DNA of 64,000 bases from Anaerococcus urinomassiliensis (lineage in GTDB: Bacteria > Bacillota > Clostridia > Tissierellales > Peptoniphilaceae), in contig NZ_LT635782.1 in NCBI RefSeq assembly GCF_900128425.1, forward strand, positions 1,490,689 to 1,554,688, written 5' to 3'. A program made the position numbers and the translations under genes. The notes under the pieces are model-generated. The model did no database searches. It saw nothing but the letters and a program-made list of their open reading frames with translations, and had not been told where the DNA came from. This document shows positions 55,600 through 64,000 of the stretch, in pieces (positions within the stretch are counted from its first letter, which is position 1; each line of letters opens with the position of its first letter).

Positions 55600-56041
55600 T
55601 TTTGAAGACTCCCAAGATTTTCATAACTTCTTTTTCACGGGTGCGCATTTCTTTTTTTTCATCATCTGTCATATGATCGTAGCCCAAAAGATGCAAGGTG
55701 GAATGGCAGGTTAGATACATGATCTCACGATCTAGACTGTGGCCTAGGTCATTTGCTTGCTCCTTGGCTACATCCATACAGATGACAATATCGCCAAGCA
55801 TGGCATCCACACCCTCAACTACAAAGTCTGTATCCATAGGAAAAGATAGGACATCTGTTGGCCTATCTACATTCCTAAATTCTTTATTTAATTGGTGAAT
55901 CTCATCTTTATCGACAAAAGTAATAGAAACTTCATAAGCCAAAGAAAGACCCTCGGTTTCAAGGACTGTTTTTATAACGCTTTCTAATTTATCATCCATT
56001 TCTATTTTTTCATTGGTTTCATTTGTGATTAAAAGATTCAT
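55592..56041 (-). CDS. ybeY: Endoribonuclease YbeY (rRNA maturation)
   Basis: A 149-residue metalloprotein with the UPF0054 zinc motif HSTLHLLGYDHMTDDEKKEM (about 114-133) and FRNVDRPTDVLSFPMD. It is the usual partner of phoH, which lies 8 nt upstream. Confidence 0.95.
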   Translation of the reverse strand: MNLLITNETNEKIEMDDKLESVIKTVLETEGLSLAYEVSITFVDKDEIHQLNKEFRNVDRPTDVLSFPMDTDFVVEGVDAMLGDIVICMDVAKEQANDLGHSLDREIMYLTCHSTLHLLGYDHMTDDEKKEMRTREKEVMKILGVFKNE

Positions 56042-56049
56042 TAGTCTAC

Positions 56050-57048
56050 CTACTCTTGGCTTTCCTCTTTGTTCTTTGCTTGGAGTCTTTTTGCTTCTTT
56101 TTCCTGGTCATCTCTGTCGTAAGCGTCGATTATCTTTTGGACAAGTGGGTGTCTTACAACATCTATTGATGAGAAGTTTTGAAATCCAATGCCCTTGATA
56201 TTTTTTAATATGCGTTCGGCTGTCTTTAATCCACTCATCCTACCTCTAGGAAGGTCCACCTGGGTCTTATCTCCTGTTATGATGGCCTTTGAACCGTAGC
56301 CCAAACGAGTTAAGAACATCTTCATTTGTTCACTTGTGGTGTTTTGGGCTTCATCTAGGATTACAAAGGCATTGTCCAAGGTCCTACCCCTCATATAGGC
56401 AAGGGGAGCAACTTCTATCATGCCTTTTTCTACAAATCCTTGGTAGGTTTCATAGCCTAGGATTTCAAAAAGTCCATCATAAAGTGGTCTAAGATATGGG
56501 TCAACCTTATCTTGAAGATCTCCTGGCAAGAAACCAAGGCTTTCACCTGCTTCAACTGCAGGACGAGTCAAGATTATTCTATTGACTTCACCTTGTTTGA
56601 AACTCCTTACTGCCATGGCTACTGCAAGGTAGGTTTTGCCGGTACCAGCAGGACCTATGCCAAATACCACATCATTGTTTTTGATCTTTTCGATGTATGC
56701 TTGTTGGCCCAAGGTCTTTGGCTTGATAGGTTTGCCTGTAGCAGTTGTGATGATTGCATCATCCAAGGCTTGTTTTATGACATCCTTGTTTTCACGCTCT
56801 AGCATATCTGCGTGGTATTTTATCTTTTGAAAGTCGATAGAACCATTTTTATTGATTTCGTTTAATAATTCTATGATTAACTCTTTGGCAAATTCTGTAT
56901 TTATGCCTTCGCCACATATATCAATGCCATCGTCAGCAAGTTTTATTTTTGTATTGAAACGTTCCTCTATATATTTTCTATTTGAATCAAAATTTCCAAA
57001 TAGGGTTCTTATATCATTTTGATTATCTATCTTAATACTTCTATTAAT
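56050..57048 (-). CDS. phoH: PhoH-like ATPase, probable ATT start
   Basis: A 332-residue PhoH family ATPase: an N-terminal KH-like region (SIKIDNQNDIRTLFGNFDSN onward), Walker A GIGPAGTGKTYLAVAMA (about 128-144), ILTRPAVEAGESLGFLPGDL and Walker B FVILDEAQNTT (about 225). The first ATG (56805) would remove the whole conserved N-terminal domain. Upstream the same frame stays open with homology to the family but holds no ATG, GTG or TTG before a TAG at about 57072. GGAGG (57056-57060) lies 7 nt before ATT 57048, which I take as the start. Function in RNA metabolism is presumed from ybeY linkage. Confidence 0.85.
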   Translation of the reverse strand: MNRSIKIDNQNDIRTLFGNFDSNRKYIEERFNTKIKLADDGIDICGEGINTEFAKELIIELLNEINKNGSIDFQKIKYHADMLERENKDVIKQALDDAIITTATGKPIKPKTLGQQAYIEKIKNNDVVFGIGPAGTGKTYLAVAMAVRSFKQGEVNRIILTRPAVEAGESLGFLPGDLQDKVDPYLRPLYDGLFEILGYETYQGFVEKGMIEVAPLAYMRGRTLDNAFVILDEAQNTTSEQMKMFLTRLGYGSKAIITGDKTQVDLPRGRMSGLKTAERILKNIKGIGFQNFSSIDVVRHPLVQKIIDAYDRDDQEKEAKRLQAKNKEESQE

Positions 57049-57055
57049 ATCAATC

Positions 57056-57060
57056 CCTCC
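57056..57060 (-). promoter_or_regulatory. Ribosome site that decides the phoH ATT start
   Basis: Perfect GGAGG with 7-nt spacing to ATT 57048 and no canonical start codon in range in that frame. Confidence 0.6.
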
Positions 57061-57092
57061 GATTGCTTTCTAATGCTTATATTATACCTTTT

Positions 57093-57656
57093 TTAATGAT
57101 TATTTCTTTTAGAAAGTGGAGGGCCTAGGATTTCTGATGCAAGGATAGCCTTTCTAAATGTTTCTTTGTTTTTTAAAGACTTTTTGAAATCAGATATTTG
57201 TGCTTTTTTCTCAGCTTTTTTGACAGATTTTCTCTTATAGCTTTGGCTAGAATTCTTCTTTGATTCTTCTCTAGCTTTCATTCTTTCAGCACGTCTTTTT
57301 TCTTCTAGTCTTTTCCTAAGCTCTGGGTTTACTGGATCTCCTTCGTGCCCCATAATAGGACTTCCTTCTATGCTTCCTCTTGTATTAACCTTGCCTTCAT
57401 GGGATTTCTTGTCCATTATGCTTTGAGCTGACTTAGAATTTTGTGGTCTTGGGAAAATCTCATTTAGGTCAGCATTATCAGAAAATCTCCTGTATACTGT
57501 CTTTTTGTCAGAGGATTCTAAAGATTTTTTCTTATTCTCCTCTTCTTCAAGTTCTCTTTCAATTTCTTCTTTAAATTCATTAATAGACTTCCTGGCAGAA
57601 TTTAGCCAATCATCAAAAGATTTGTAGTTATTTTGTTTCTTGTTTTTCCTAGACAT
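57093..57656 (-). CDS. Hypothetical basic protein between floA and phoH
   Basis: A 187-residue, very charged, probably disordered protein ([20 protein letters not shown], an [15 protein letters not shown] coiled segment, an [20 protein letters not shown] segment). No recognised domain, signal or membrane segment. The start at 57656 has GGTGA ahead and overlaps the floA stop by 8 nt. Confidence 0.65.
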   Translation of the reverse strand: MSRKNKKQNNYKSFDDWLNSARKSINEFKEEIERELEEEENKKKSLESSDKKTVYRRFSDNADLNEIFPRPQNSKSAQSIMDKKSHEGKVNTRGSIEGSPIMGHEGDPVNPELRKRLEEKRRAERMKAREESKKNSSQSYKRKSVKKAEKKAQISDFKKSLKNKETFRKAILASEILGPPLSKRNNH

Positions 57657-58596
57657 CAAAATCACCAGAATCTACATCTGATAGGCTTTCACGCATTCTT
57701 GTATCCGCATTAACATTTCTCATATTGTAATAGTCCATGATACCAAGATTGCCTTCTTCAAAGGCTTTTGCAATTGCTTCTGGTATTCTCGCTTCTGCTT
57801 CCACAACTTTTGCCTTATTTTCTTGTTCAAGGGCGATAGCTTGGGCACGACGTTCTTCGGCCTTCGCTTGGGCAATGTTCTTGTCAGCTTCAGCTTGGTC
57901 ACGTTGAAGTTCTGCACCAACGTTACGTCCAACATCCACATCTGCTATGTCTATTGATAAGATTTCATAAGCAGTACCAGAATCAAGACCCTTTAGTAGA
58001 ACTGTTTGGGAAATATTGTCTGGGTTTTCCAATACTTGAGCGTGAGAATCTGCAGAACCAACTGTTGTTACAATACCTTCACCAACACGGGCTATGATTG
58101 TTTCCTCACCTGCACCACCGACAAGTCTATCGATATTGGCACGAACTGTTACTTTTGCAATAACCTTTACTTCAATACCATTTTTTGCTACTGCTGCAAT
58201 CACTGGTGTATTGATAACCTTTGGTGTTACAGAAACTTGTACAGCTTCAAAAACATTACGGCCAGCAAGATCTATTGCTGCTGCTTGTTCAAAAGTTAGG
58301 TCAATGTTGGCACGTTCTGCTGCTATAAGGGCATCAACAACTTGGTTGATATTACCTCCAGCTAGGTAGTGACTTTCCAAATCTTCTGTTCTAATTGGTA
58401 TACCTGCTTGGTGGGATTTGATAAGGGCATTTACAATTAGATTAGGATTTAGCCTTCTAAAACGCATAGCAACAAGGCTTGCCATAGAAATATTAACTCC
58501 AGAAAATCTAGCTGTGATCCAAAGTCCCACTGGAACCATTGTGAAAAATACTATTAGTACGATTATTATAATTGCTGCTGGTATTATAAAGTCCAT
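57649..58596 (-). CDS. floA: Flotillin-like protein FloA
   Basis: A 315-residue YqfA/FloA protein: an N-terminal membrane hairpin ([20 protein letters not shown]), a [20 protein letters not shown] block, an SPFH-like domain and a C-terminal Ala/Glu-rich coiled coil ([20 protein letters not shown]). It organises functional membrane microdomains. It overlaps nfeD by 13 nt. Confidence 0.93.
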   Translation of the reverse strand: MDFIIPAAIIIIVLIVFFTMVPVGLWITARFSGVNISMASLVAMRFRRLNPNLIVNALIKSHQAGIPIRTEDLESHYLAGGNINQVVDALIAAERANIDLTFEQAAAIDLAGRNVFEAVQVSVTPKVINTPVIAAVAKNGIEVKVIAKVTVRANIDRLVGGAGEETIIARVGEGIVTTVGSADSHAQVLENPDNISQTVLLKGLDSGTAYEILSIDIADVDVGRNVGAELQRDQAEADKNIAQAKAEERRAQAIALEQENKAKVVEAEARIPEAIAKAFEEGNLGIMDYYNMRNVNADTRMRESLSDVDSGDFDV

Positions 58597-59219
58597 ATTT
58601 TCTCCTTTACTATTATGTGGCCATCACGAATGCCAGTAACCTCAACATCTTTCTCTTTTCCGATAAAATCGGAATCGCTCTTTGCATCATAGGATATGCC
58701 ATCAATCTCAACTCTACCTGTCGGTCTAAGAATAGTCTTAGATTTGCCAGTCTTGCCTATCAATTCACTATAATCTTTTTTGCTATTGAAGCCTCTTTGT
58801 GCCGAGTTTTCATTCTTTAAAACAAAAGAGTCAAAAAGATTATTAGAAAAACCTAACTTGACATAAATTGTCACAGTAAGAATTATAGCAAGAGCAGATA
58901 AAACTAAAACAGCTATTCCAGTTTGGCTATTTTCATAGCTATCCATAACAGAATAGACAGTCAAAATTGTACCAATGATACCAATAATGCCAAAACTAGG
59001 AATGAAAATCTCAAGGGCTAACAAAGAGATTCCCATAACAAAGGTAACGATAGTCATATTATCTGCTACATTGTGTATAGAATTTTGATAATAGAAAAAT
59101 CCAAAAAGACCAACAGTAATTATGGCAAAAAGAATTTTCTTATCAGTAAACAGAACAGATATCAGTGAAATAACTGCCAAAATAAAACTTAAAGCAATAG
59201 TTACATCATTATTAAGCAT
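58584..59219 (-). CDS. NfeD-like membrane protein
   Basis: About 211 residues with five membrane segments (for example [20 protein letters not shown]) and a C-terminal OB fold ([20 protein letters not shown], then [10 protein letters not shown]). The N-terminal serine protease domain of long NfeD proteins is absent, as in many floA-linked forms. Start ATG 59219 with GGAAGGTGGT. Confidence 0.88.
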   Translation of the reverse strand: MLNNDVTIALSFILAVISLISVLFTDKKILFAIITVGLFGFFYYQNSIHNVADNMTIVTFVMGISLLALEIFIPSFGIIGIIGTILTVYSVMDSYENSQTGIAVLVLSALAIILTVTIYVKLGFSNNLFDSFVLKNENSAQRGFNSKKDYSELIGKTGKSKTILRPTGRVEIDGISYDAKSDSDFIGKEKDVEVTGIRDGHIIVKEKIWTL

Positions 59220-59249
59220 CTTTACCACCTTCCTATATTTTATAGGTTA

Positions 59250-59278
59250 ATTATCATATAAAACGTGAAAAATTGCAA
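59250..59278 (-). promoter_or_regulatory. Promoter for the nfeD-to-guaA run
   Basis: TTGCAA (59273-59278) and GATAAT (59250-59255) on the minus strand with 17-bp spacing, about 30 bases before the nfeD ATG. It probably drives the long chromosomal operon. Confidence 0.5.
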
Positions 59279-59394
59279 TAAAATCGATTAAATATAAGTA
59301 AATAAGGGCTGATAGATATTTTCTAAACATCTATGACTAAATTGTTTTTTTGTTCAATGGAATAAATATCTTTTATTTTGTTAAGGTTTTTAGG

Positions 59395-59885
59395 CTGTAC
59401 CGTTGCACCTCGGGGGATAGGAATTAGGAGTAGCGGAGACCCCTTTTTCCTTTCCCCCGATCCCCCTATACCTTCTACACCCCCACCGCCACTGCGTGGG
59501 GCAATGATTAGTAGAAGTTTGCTTCGCAAATTCTTTTGTTTTGACTGTTAATACAACATTTACTGCACTACTAGGCCTACAAGTATAAAATCCATAGGCT
59601 TAGCGGTGGGGAAATTGTTTTGTTTTCAAATCGTAGAATTTCGTTAAGAAATCGCACTGTTTGAGCGTAGCGAGTTTGCGATTTTAGAAATTCAAGATTT
59701 AGAAAACACCAATTTTTGTAGTTAATAATGAGATTTCACCTATAAAATCGTAAGAATTTGCATAGCAAATTCTTACTAATTCCAGCACCACGCAGTGGCA
59801 GAGGGGTGAAATGGGTCGGGGGTCCGGGGAAGGGCAAAAGGGGCCTCTGCCGCCCCTATCGCCCTGCACCCCGGTGTCGAAAGTA
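59395..59885. repeat. Structured intergenic element with long imperfect inverted arms
   Basis: The left arm (59395-59530, read on the minus strand) and right arm (59745-59885, plus strand) share, in order, AAGAATTTGC..AGCAAA, ACTAAT, CCACGCAGTGGC, GGGGTG, CGGGGG, AAAAGGGG and a C-rich end, about 135 bases each. The centre contains further hairpins (AAATCGCA...TGCGATTT). Base composition is locally GC-rich, unlike the surroundings. It is either a MITE-like/REP-type repeat pair or a structured RNA. The G-rich open frame across the left arm (59323-59529) is not considered coding. The rest of 59220-60090 shows nothing else. Confidence 0.55.
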
Positions 59886-60090
59886 TAACCTTAAATTACA
59901 AACAAAATAAAAGACATGTAAAAAGTCAAACAAAAAGGAAAAAGAGCATTTACTCATACTTATTAAAATATCTTAACAGTAATTCCTTGGATTCTACCAT
60001 TTGTGCAAAGGTATATCTAAAAAATATTTAAATATAAGACATAAAATATTTTTTATTAATCACAAAAAGCTTTTTTGCTTCTTTTTCCCG

Positions 60091-60119
60091 AGAAAAAAGA
60101 CCAGGGATTTCCTAGTCTT
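60091..60119 (-). terminator. Terminator overlapping the fni stop
   Basis: AGACTAGG and CCTGGTCT arms followed by TTTTTTCT on the minus strand. The stem includes the fni stop codon. Confidence 0.7.
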
Positions 60120-61131
60120 CTACTAATTCTCTTAGCTCTCCTATGAGTTTATAGTCTACTTTTTTAAGTTCTTCTATGTTTCTTACTCCTAGTAGGGCCA
60201 TTATTATTTTTATTTTGTGGTTGATTTCTTTTAGAAAATCTTCGCAGGCTTGGTAGCCGCCACGCAATAGGTAGTTTAGGACTTCTCCTGTCATGGCTGC
60301 CATGTCTGCTCCTATGATTATTGATTTTACTAAGTCCATGGCTGTTTTTATACCGCCTGATGCTATGATGAATACATCATCTGATGCGCTTCTGACATCT
60401 ATTATTGATTTTGCTGTTGGTATGCCCCAGTTGTATAAGTCGGAGTAGTCCATTTCGAAGTCTCTTAGGTCTTCTATTTCTATGAAGTTGGTTCCACCCT
60501 TGCCTGCAACGTCAATGTATTTGACGTTTTTTTCTATTAGTTTTTGGGCCACTTCTTTTGATATGCCCGATCCTGTTTCTTTTACTATTATTGGATAAGG
60601 GAATTTTTCTACTAGTTCTCCTATTATATCTATTGAGGAGTGGAAATCATTGTCTCCTTCTTTCATCACTAGCTCTTGAGCAATGTTTAGGTGGACTTGC
60701 ATGGCCTTTGCGTCTATGAGGTCTCTGGCAAATATGAAATCTTCATAGTTTCTTTCAAATCCTAAGTTACCTATCCTAAATAGGTCTTCTTTTTGTTTGA
60801 CTAGCTCAAATGACTCTCTGCTTGATTCATCTGTGAGGGCTATGGATTCGCTTCCTACAGCCATTGGTATGTTGATTTCTTCACATATGGATGATAAATC
60901 TTCATTAATATTTGCTGATGAATCTCCTCCACCTGTGATTGCATCTACCATAAGGGGCATAGCAATCTTTTGTCCCATAAATTCTACTGATGTATCGATT
61001 TGTTTTATTGACACATCTGATAGGGCATTGTGCTCTATATATACGCAGTCTAGGAGGGTTGTTCCCCTTGCTCTAGTTTTTAGATAATTTTCTATGTGTT
61101 GGTCTTTTCTTTGACGTCTTTGCCTATCCAT
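60112..61131 (-). CDS. fni: Type 2 isopentenyl-diphosphate delta-isomerase
   Basis: A 339-residue FMN-dependent IDI-2: RQRKDQHIENYL at the N-terminus, PLMVDAITGGGDSSANINE, QVHLNIAQELVM, VKETGSGISKEVAQKL, VAGKGGTNFIEIE and ASGGIKTAMDLVKSIIIGAD. It interconverts IPP and DMAPP for isoprenoid (undecaprenyl) synthesis. It lies 17 nt after the LCP gene. The family is distinct from type 1 Idi. Confidence 0.93.
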   Translation of the reverse strand: MDRQRRQRKDQHIENYLKTRARGTTLLDCVYIEHNALSDVSIKQIDTSVEFMGQKIAMPLMVDAITGGGDSSANINEDLSSICEEINIPMAVGSESIALTDESSRESFELVKQKEDLFRIGNLGFERNYEDFIFARDLIDAKAMQVHLNIAQELVMKEGDNDFHSSIDIIGELVEKFPYPIIVKETGSGISKEVAQKLIEKNVKYIDVAGKGGTNFIEIEDLRDFEMDYSDLYNWGIPTAKSIIDVRSASDDVFIIASGGIKTAMDLVKSIIIGADMAAMTGEVLNYLLRGGYQACEDFLKEINHKIKIIMALLGVRNIEELKKVDYKLIGELRELVED

Positions 61132-61148
61132 TTCCCCTCCTTGAGGAC

Positions 61149-62369
61149 CTACTCTCCATCTTCAGCTGGTACTTCTTCTGTCGTGGTTGTTGTTATATAT
61201 TCTATTATTTCGTACTCTTCGTAGTTGCCATTATCAGCATTGGTATTGGAATAATTTTCTGATGGTGCTTGGTAAGATTGGTTGTTGTTTTGGGAAGGGG
61301 CTTGCCAATTTTCATTGTTATTTTGCATTGGAATTGTTTGTGTTTGTGGGACAGGGGCTTCTTCTGCTTGGCCATCATCTTTTTTTTCTGTGATGCCAGA
61401 TGTTTGTGATTGGTCTTCGATTTGCCCGAAGTCCTTGTATTCTTCATATCCTGAATCTTCTTTTTTCCAATTTTTGAGTTTGAAGTTACTATAACTATCA
61501 TCTACAATTTGCCAGGTCTTATCATAATCTGGTATCCAATAGCTTGTGCCATTTATTGTCTGCTCCATGCCAGGAACTGTGTGTGTAGACATTTTATCTG
61601 ATGAGAAGCTATTGATATGACCAGCCAAATCAAGCATAGCACTCATTGGTAGATTTGTTTTCACATATTTGATGTAATTTGAGATAAAGGTCATCAAATT
61701 CATATCTTTTGACTTTTTGACCATCTCATCTACCATAGCTTTTACAAAAGCTTGTTGGGTATTGACCCTACCTATGTCTCCATTATTATAGATGTTTCTA
61801 GTTCTTAGATACCACATAACCTCGTTACCATCTAGGTGGTTTGGACCTGGGTGTATTTTTACTTTGCCTTTATGGATATTGATTCCTTCAGGTACATCGT
61901 AGTCTACCCCACCCAGGGCGTCGACTATATTTATCAAGGCTTGGTAGTTGACTTGGACATAATAGTCTATATCAAGACCCAAAAATTGCCTTAGAGTTTG
62001 CATAGTAAGCTCAATTCCTCCAAAAGCGTGGGCGTGGTTTACCTTGTCAAACTTATCTCTAATCTTCACTCTTGAGTCACGAGGTATGGACAAAAGCTCC
62101 ATATTGCCGGTCTTTGTGTCAGCGCTTACGAGCATGATTGTATCTGTTCTAGTAAAGTCAGTGTTATCGTCATTGCCGTTCTTGTCAACTCCAACTAAGA
62201 GTATTAAATATTGGCCTTCTTCCTTTTTTACTGCATCATCATTTATTATATTTTCGTTACCATTGATATTGAATCTTTGGCTTGCTTCAAGTCTGTCTAG
62301 TATAAATTTCGATCCGAAAAATCCTAGCAGTATTACAAGAAGTGTAATAAAAAATCTTTTAGCTTTCAT
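61149..62369 (-). CDS. LytR-CpsA-Psr (LCP) family cell-wall polymer ligase
   Basis: A 406-residue protein: one N-terminal membrane anchor (FFITLLVILLGFFGSKFIL), then an LCP domain (about 50-290) with LLVGVDKNGNDDNTDFTRTD, SIPRDSRVKI, NHAHAFGG and the late LRTRNIYNNGDIGRVNTQQ segment. A disordered Gln/Asn-rich tail with a TTTTTEEVPAEDGE end follows. It transfers glycopolymers such as teichoic-acid-like chains onto peptidoglycan. Confidence 0.9.
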   Translation of the reverse strand: MKAKRFFITLLVILLGFFGSKFILDRLEASQRFNINGNENIINDDAVKKEEGQYLILLVGVDKNGNDDNTDFTRTDTIMLVSADTKTGNMELLSIPRDSRVKIRDKFDKVNHAHAFGGIELTMQTLRQFLGLDIDYYVQVNYQALINIVDALGGVDYDVPEGINIHKGKVKIHPGPNHLDGNEVMWYLRTRNIYNNGDIGRVNTQQAFVKAMVDEMVKKSKDMNLMTFISNYIKYVKTNLPMSAMLDLAGHINSFSSDKMSTHTVPGMEQTINGTSYWIPDYDKTWQIVDDSYSNFKLKNWKKEDSGYEEYKDFGQIEDQSQTSGITEKKDDGQAEEAPVPQTQTIPMQNNNENWQAPSQNNNQSYQAPSENYSNTNADNGNYEEYEIIEYITTTTTEEVPAEDGE

Positions 62370-62427
62370 ATATCTCTCTTTCTTTTACTTAAGAAAGATT
62401 ATACCATCAATGACATTTTATTGAAAT

Positions 62428-62456
62428 CAAAAAGAGAGGCCTGAGCCTCTCAATTA
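62428..62456 (-). terminator. Terminator after the dehydratase-activase gene
   Basis: GAGAGGC and GCCTCTC arms (62434-62451) with a 4-base loop, followed by TTTTTG on the minus strand. Confidence 0.8.
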
Positions 62457-62460
62457 TTAA

Positions 62461-64000
62461 TTATTTATTTGCCATTTCTTTTTGTTTCAAATTGTCACGT
62501 GCCTGGCTCATCATTAGCTTGACACGGTTGATTTGGTTGACTTCACTTGCACCTGGGTCATAGTCTATGGCCACAATATTTGCTTCAGGATATTCTTCTC
62601 TGATTTTCTTCATAACACCCTTACCAGTGATATGGTTTGGCAAGCATCCAAATGGTTGGATGCAGACTATATTTGGTGCGCCAGCATGGATTAGTTCTAC
62701 CATTTCACCAGCAAGTAGCCAGCCTTCACCAGCTTGGTTACCAAGACTTGTTACATCTGATGCGTAATCTACAATTTGGTCAATGTATTCTGGCTCATTA
62801 AATCTCTTTGACTCTCTTAGGGCCTTTCTGACTGGTTTTCTGTAGGATTCGACAATGCTTATGCCGATTTTGCCAATTCCAGCAGAAAACTTGCTCTTGC
62901 CGTACAAATCAGCTTTGAGCTCTGAGTTTTTCATGCAGTACATAAAGAAGTCTGTGAGGTCTGGTAGGATTACCTCAGCTCCCTCAGCTTCTAGGACTTT
63001 TTGTAGATTGTTATTTGCTTCTGGCAAGAATTTAACCAAGATTTCTCCTACGATCCCTGCCTTTGGTATTTTGATATCCTTTACTGGGATGTTATCAAAA
63101 TCTTCTACTATTTCCTTGACTATCGCCTTATACTCTCTATCTGTCATTGTTGGAGCAAGTACTTCAAGACGACTAATCCAGTCTTCTTTTAGCCTATCTG
63201 TTGCCCCCTTTTCCACTTCATAAGGTCTGGTAGCATTTGATACTCTGTTTATCAAGTCACCAAATATTATCGCCCTAAATCCTCTTTTGAAAAATGGTAT
63301 GGCTGATGGTTTTCTAAGGTCAAAACCTGAGTTAGTCTCGATTCCTTGGGCAGAGATTGCAATTACAGGAATGTCTGGATATCCCGCATCTCTAAGACCC
63401 TTTCTAATATAGCCAACGTAGTTACTTGCCCTGCACGCTCCACCCGTTTGGGTCATCACTATTGCAAGCTTGTCGGTATCGTACCTACCAGAGTTGACAG
63501 CTTCCATAAATTGACCAACTACTGTAATTGATGGATAGCAGGAGTCGTTATTTACGTATTTTAGACCTTGGTCTAGGACCTTGTCATTTACTGTATCCAA
63601 GAACTCAATATTTATCCCATATTGGTGGAATACTGGCGCCAATATCCTAAAGTGTTCTCTTGCCATTTGTGGGGCAAGGATTGTGTAACCTTCCTCAACC
63701 ATCTTCTTGGTAAATTCTGGTGTAGAATAATCCAATCTATCTAGGTCTGTCTTAAACTCAATTCCTTCCATTTTCTTTTGGTTTAGAGCTTGGAGGAGAG
63801 ACCTTATTCTAATCTTGATAGCACCAAGGTTTGATACTTCGTCTATCTTTAGTAGGGTATAGATTTTGCCGTGAGCTTCTAATAGGTCTTGGACTTGGTC
63901 GGTTGTAACAGCATCTAGACCACAACCAAAGGAATTTAGTTGGATTAGTTGCAAGTTTGGATTGTCTGCTACATATTCTGCAGCCCTATAAAGTCTTGCG
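62461..64000 (-). CDS. 2-hydroxyacyl-CoA dehydratase activase-related protein, C-terminal part
   Basis: A minus-strand frame open from 62461 through the right edge (at least 513 codons). It reads [20 protein letters not shown], then [59 protein letters not shown] and [20 protein letters not shown], with conserved Cys at the expected cluster-binding places. These match the C-terminal half of the giant (about 1400-residue) acyl-CoA dehydratase activase/DUF2229 proteins of Firmicutes. A TTG at 63954 is not the start, because homology continues beyond it. The activase N-terminal domains must lie beyond 64000. Confidence 0.88.
   Translation of the reverse strand, partial: ARLYRAAEYVADNPNLQLIQLNSFGCGLDAVTTDQVQDLLEAHGKIYTLLKIDEVSNLGAIKIRIRSLLQALNQKKMEGIEFKTDLDRLDYSTPEFTKKMVEEGYTILAPQMAREHFRILAPVFHQYGINIEFLDTVNDKVLDQGLKYVNNDSCYPSITVVGQFMEAVNSGRYDTDKLAIVMTQTGGACRASNYVGYIRKGLRDAGYPDIPVIAISAQGIETNSGFDLRKPSAIPFFKRGFRAIIFGDLINRVSNATRPYEVEKGATDRLKEDWISRLEVLAPTMTDREYKAIVKEIVEDFDNIPVKDIKIPKAGIVGEILVKFLPEANNNLQKVLEAEGAEVILPDLTDFFMYCMKNSELKADLYGKSKFSAGIGKIGISIVESYRKPVRKALRESKRFNEPEYIDQIVDYASDVTSLGNQAGEGWLLAGEMVELIHAGAPNIVCIQPFGCLPNHITGKGVMKKIREEYPEANIVAIDYDPGASEVNQINRVKLMMSQARDNLKQKEMANK

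Noticed and set aside
59323..59529. 68-codon frame on the minus strand through the GC-rich repeat (SGGGGVEGIGGSG...)
   Set aside because: It lies across a repeat arm, has low-complexity Gly content and no ribosome site. The repeat structure explains the open frame.
1..64000. CRISPR array
   Set aside because: No regularly spaced short direct repeats were found. The repeats present are insertion sequence ends, att cores, operators and the GC-rich inverted element.

Overview
The window is low-GC, AT-rich Firmicutes DNA. The chromosomal part (about 47.4-64 kb) carries GMP synthase, an alpha/beta glycyl-tRNA synthetase pair, a cdd-era-recO cluster, ybeY/phoH, a type 2 isopentenyl-diphosphate isomerase and the C-terminal part of a giant 2-hydroxyacyl-CoA dehydratase activase. 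That gene set and style suggest an anaerobic Gram-positive coccus of the Peptoniphilaceae (Anaerococcus-like). The genus is an inference from gene content, not a database match. No tRNA or rRNA gene was seen.

Region 1 (1 to about 23.7 kb, all genes on the minus strand) is most of a Tn1549/CTn-type integrative conjugative element. In transcription order it holds a replication initiator, a DnaC-like loader, PcfB, an inserted higBA-type toxin-antitoxin pair, a zinc-ribbon protein, the VirD4 coupling protein, SSB, a Maff2 pilin-like protein, a VirB6-like membrane protein, PrgI, VirB4, a DNA methyltransferase, an NlpC/P60 hydrolase, DUF4315, a coiled-coil stalk protein, a DUF4366 protein, topoisomerase III, an AbiE-type toxin-antitoxin pair and the N-terminal 541 codons of the giant helicase/methylase. 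That last gene runs off the left edge and contains a second, nested reading frame (TnpV-like). Upstream of the replication gene lie a CD1845-like protein and decayed fragments of a type III restriction subunit and an AAA ATPase.

Region 2 (about 23.74-28.76 kb) is a small remnant island. It carries a lantibiotic-immunity-type ABC transporter (one permease frameshifted) with its two-component system, plus a decayed mobC/relaxase fragment.

Region 3 (about 28.76-47.41 kb) is an integrative mobilizable element inserted at the 3' end of guaA. It has a tyrosine integrase, an excisionase-like gene, a divergent XRE repressor, a primase/helicase module, MobC, a relaxase with an in-frame stop, and a three-gene restriction operon (fused two-domain adenine methyltransferase, AlwI-type endonuclease, RloC/AAA_13-like ATPase). 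Two identical-looking 2448-bp IS21-family elements in opposite orientation have landed in it, each with its own 5-bp target duplication. One splits the helicase gene and the other splits a DUF2513 gene. Copies of the guaA-tail core (GAATGGGANTAN on the minus strand) at 23.74, 28.76 and 47.41 kb, all in the same orientation, suggest stepwise tandem accretion of elements at one attachment site.

Region 4 (47.4-64 kb) is a compact chromosomal run on the minus strand: nfeD-floA-hypothetical-phoH-ybeY-dgkA/PAP2-cdd-era-recO-glyQ-glyS-PSRP-guaA. Above it come a 0.9-kb intergenic region with long imperfect inverted repeats, then fni, an LCP-family gene and the partial activase. phoH appears to lack any ATG/GTG/TTG start for its conserved N-terminal domain and probably starts at ATT.
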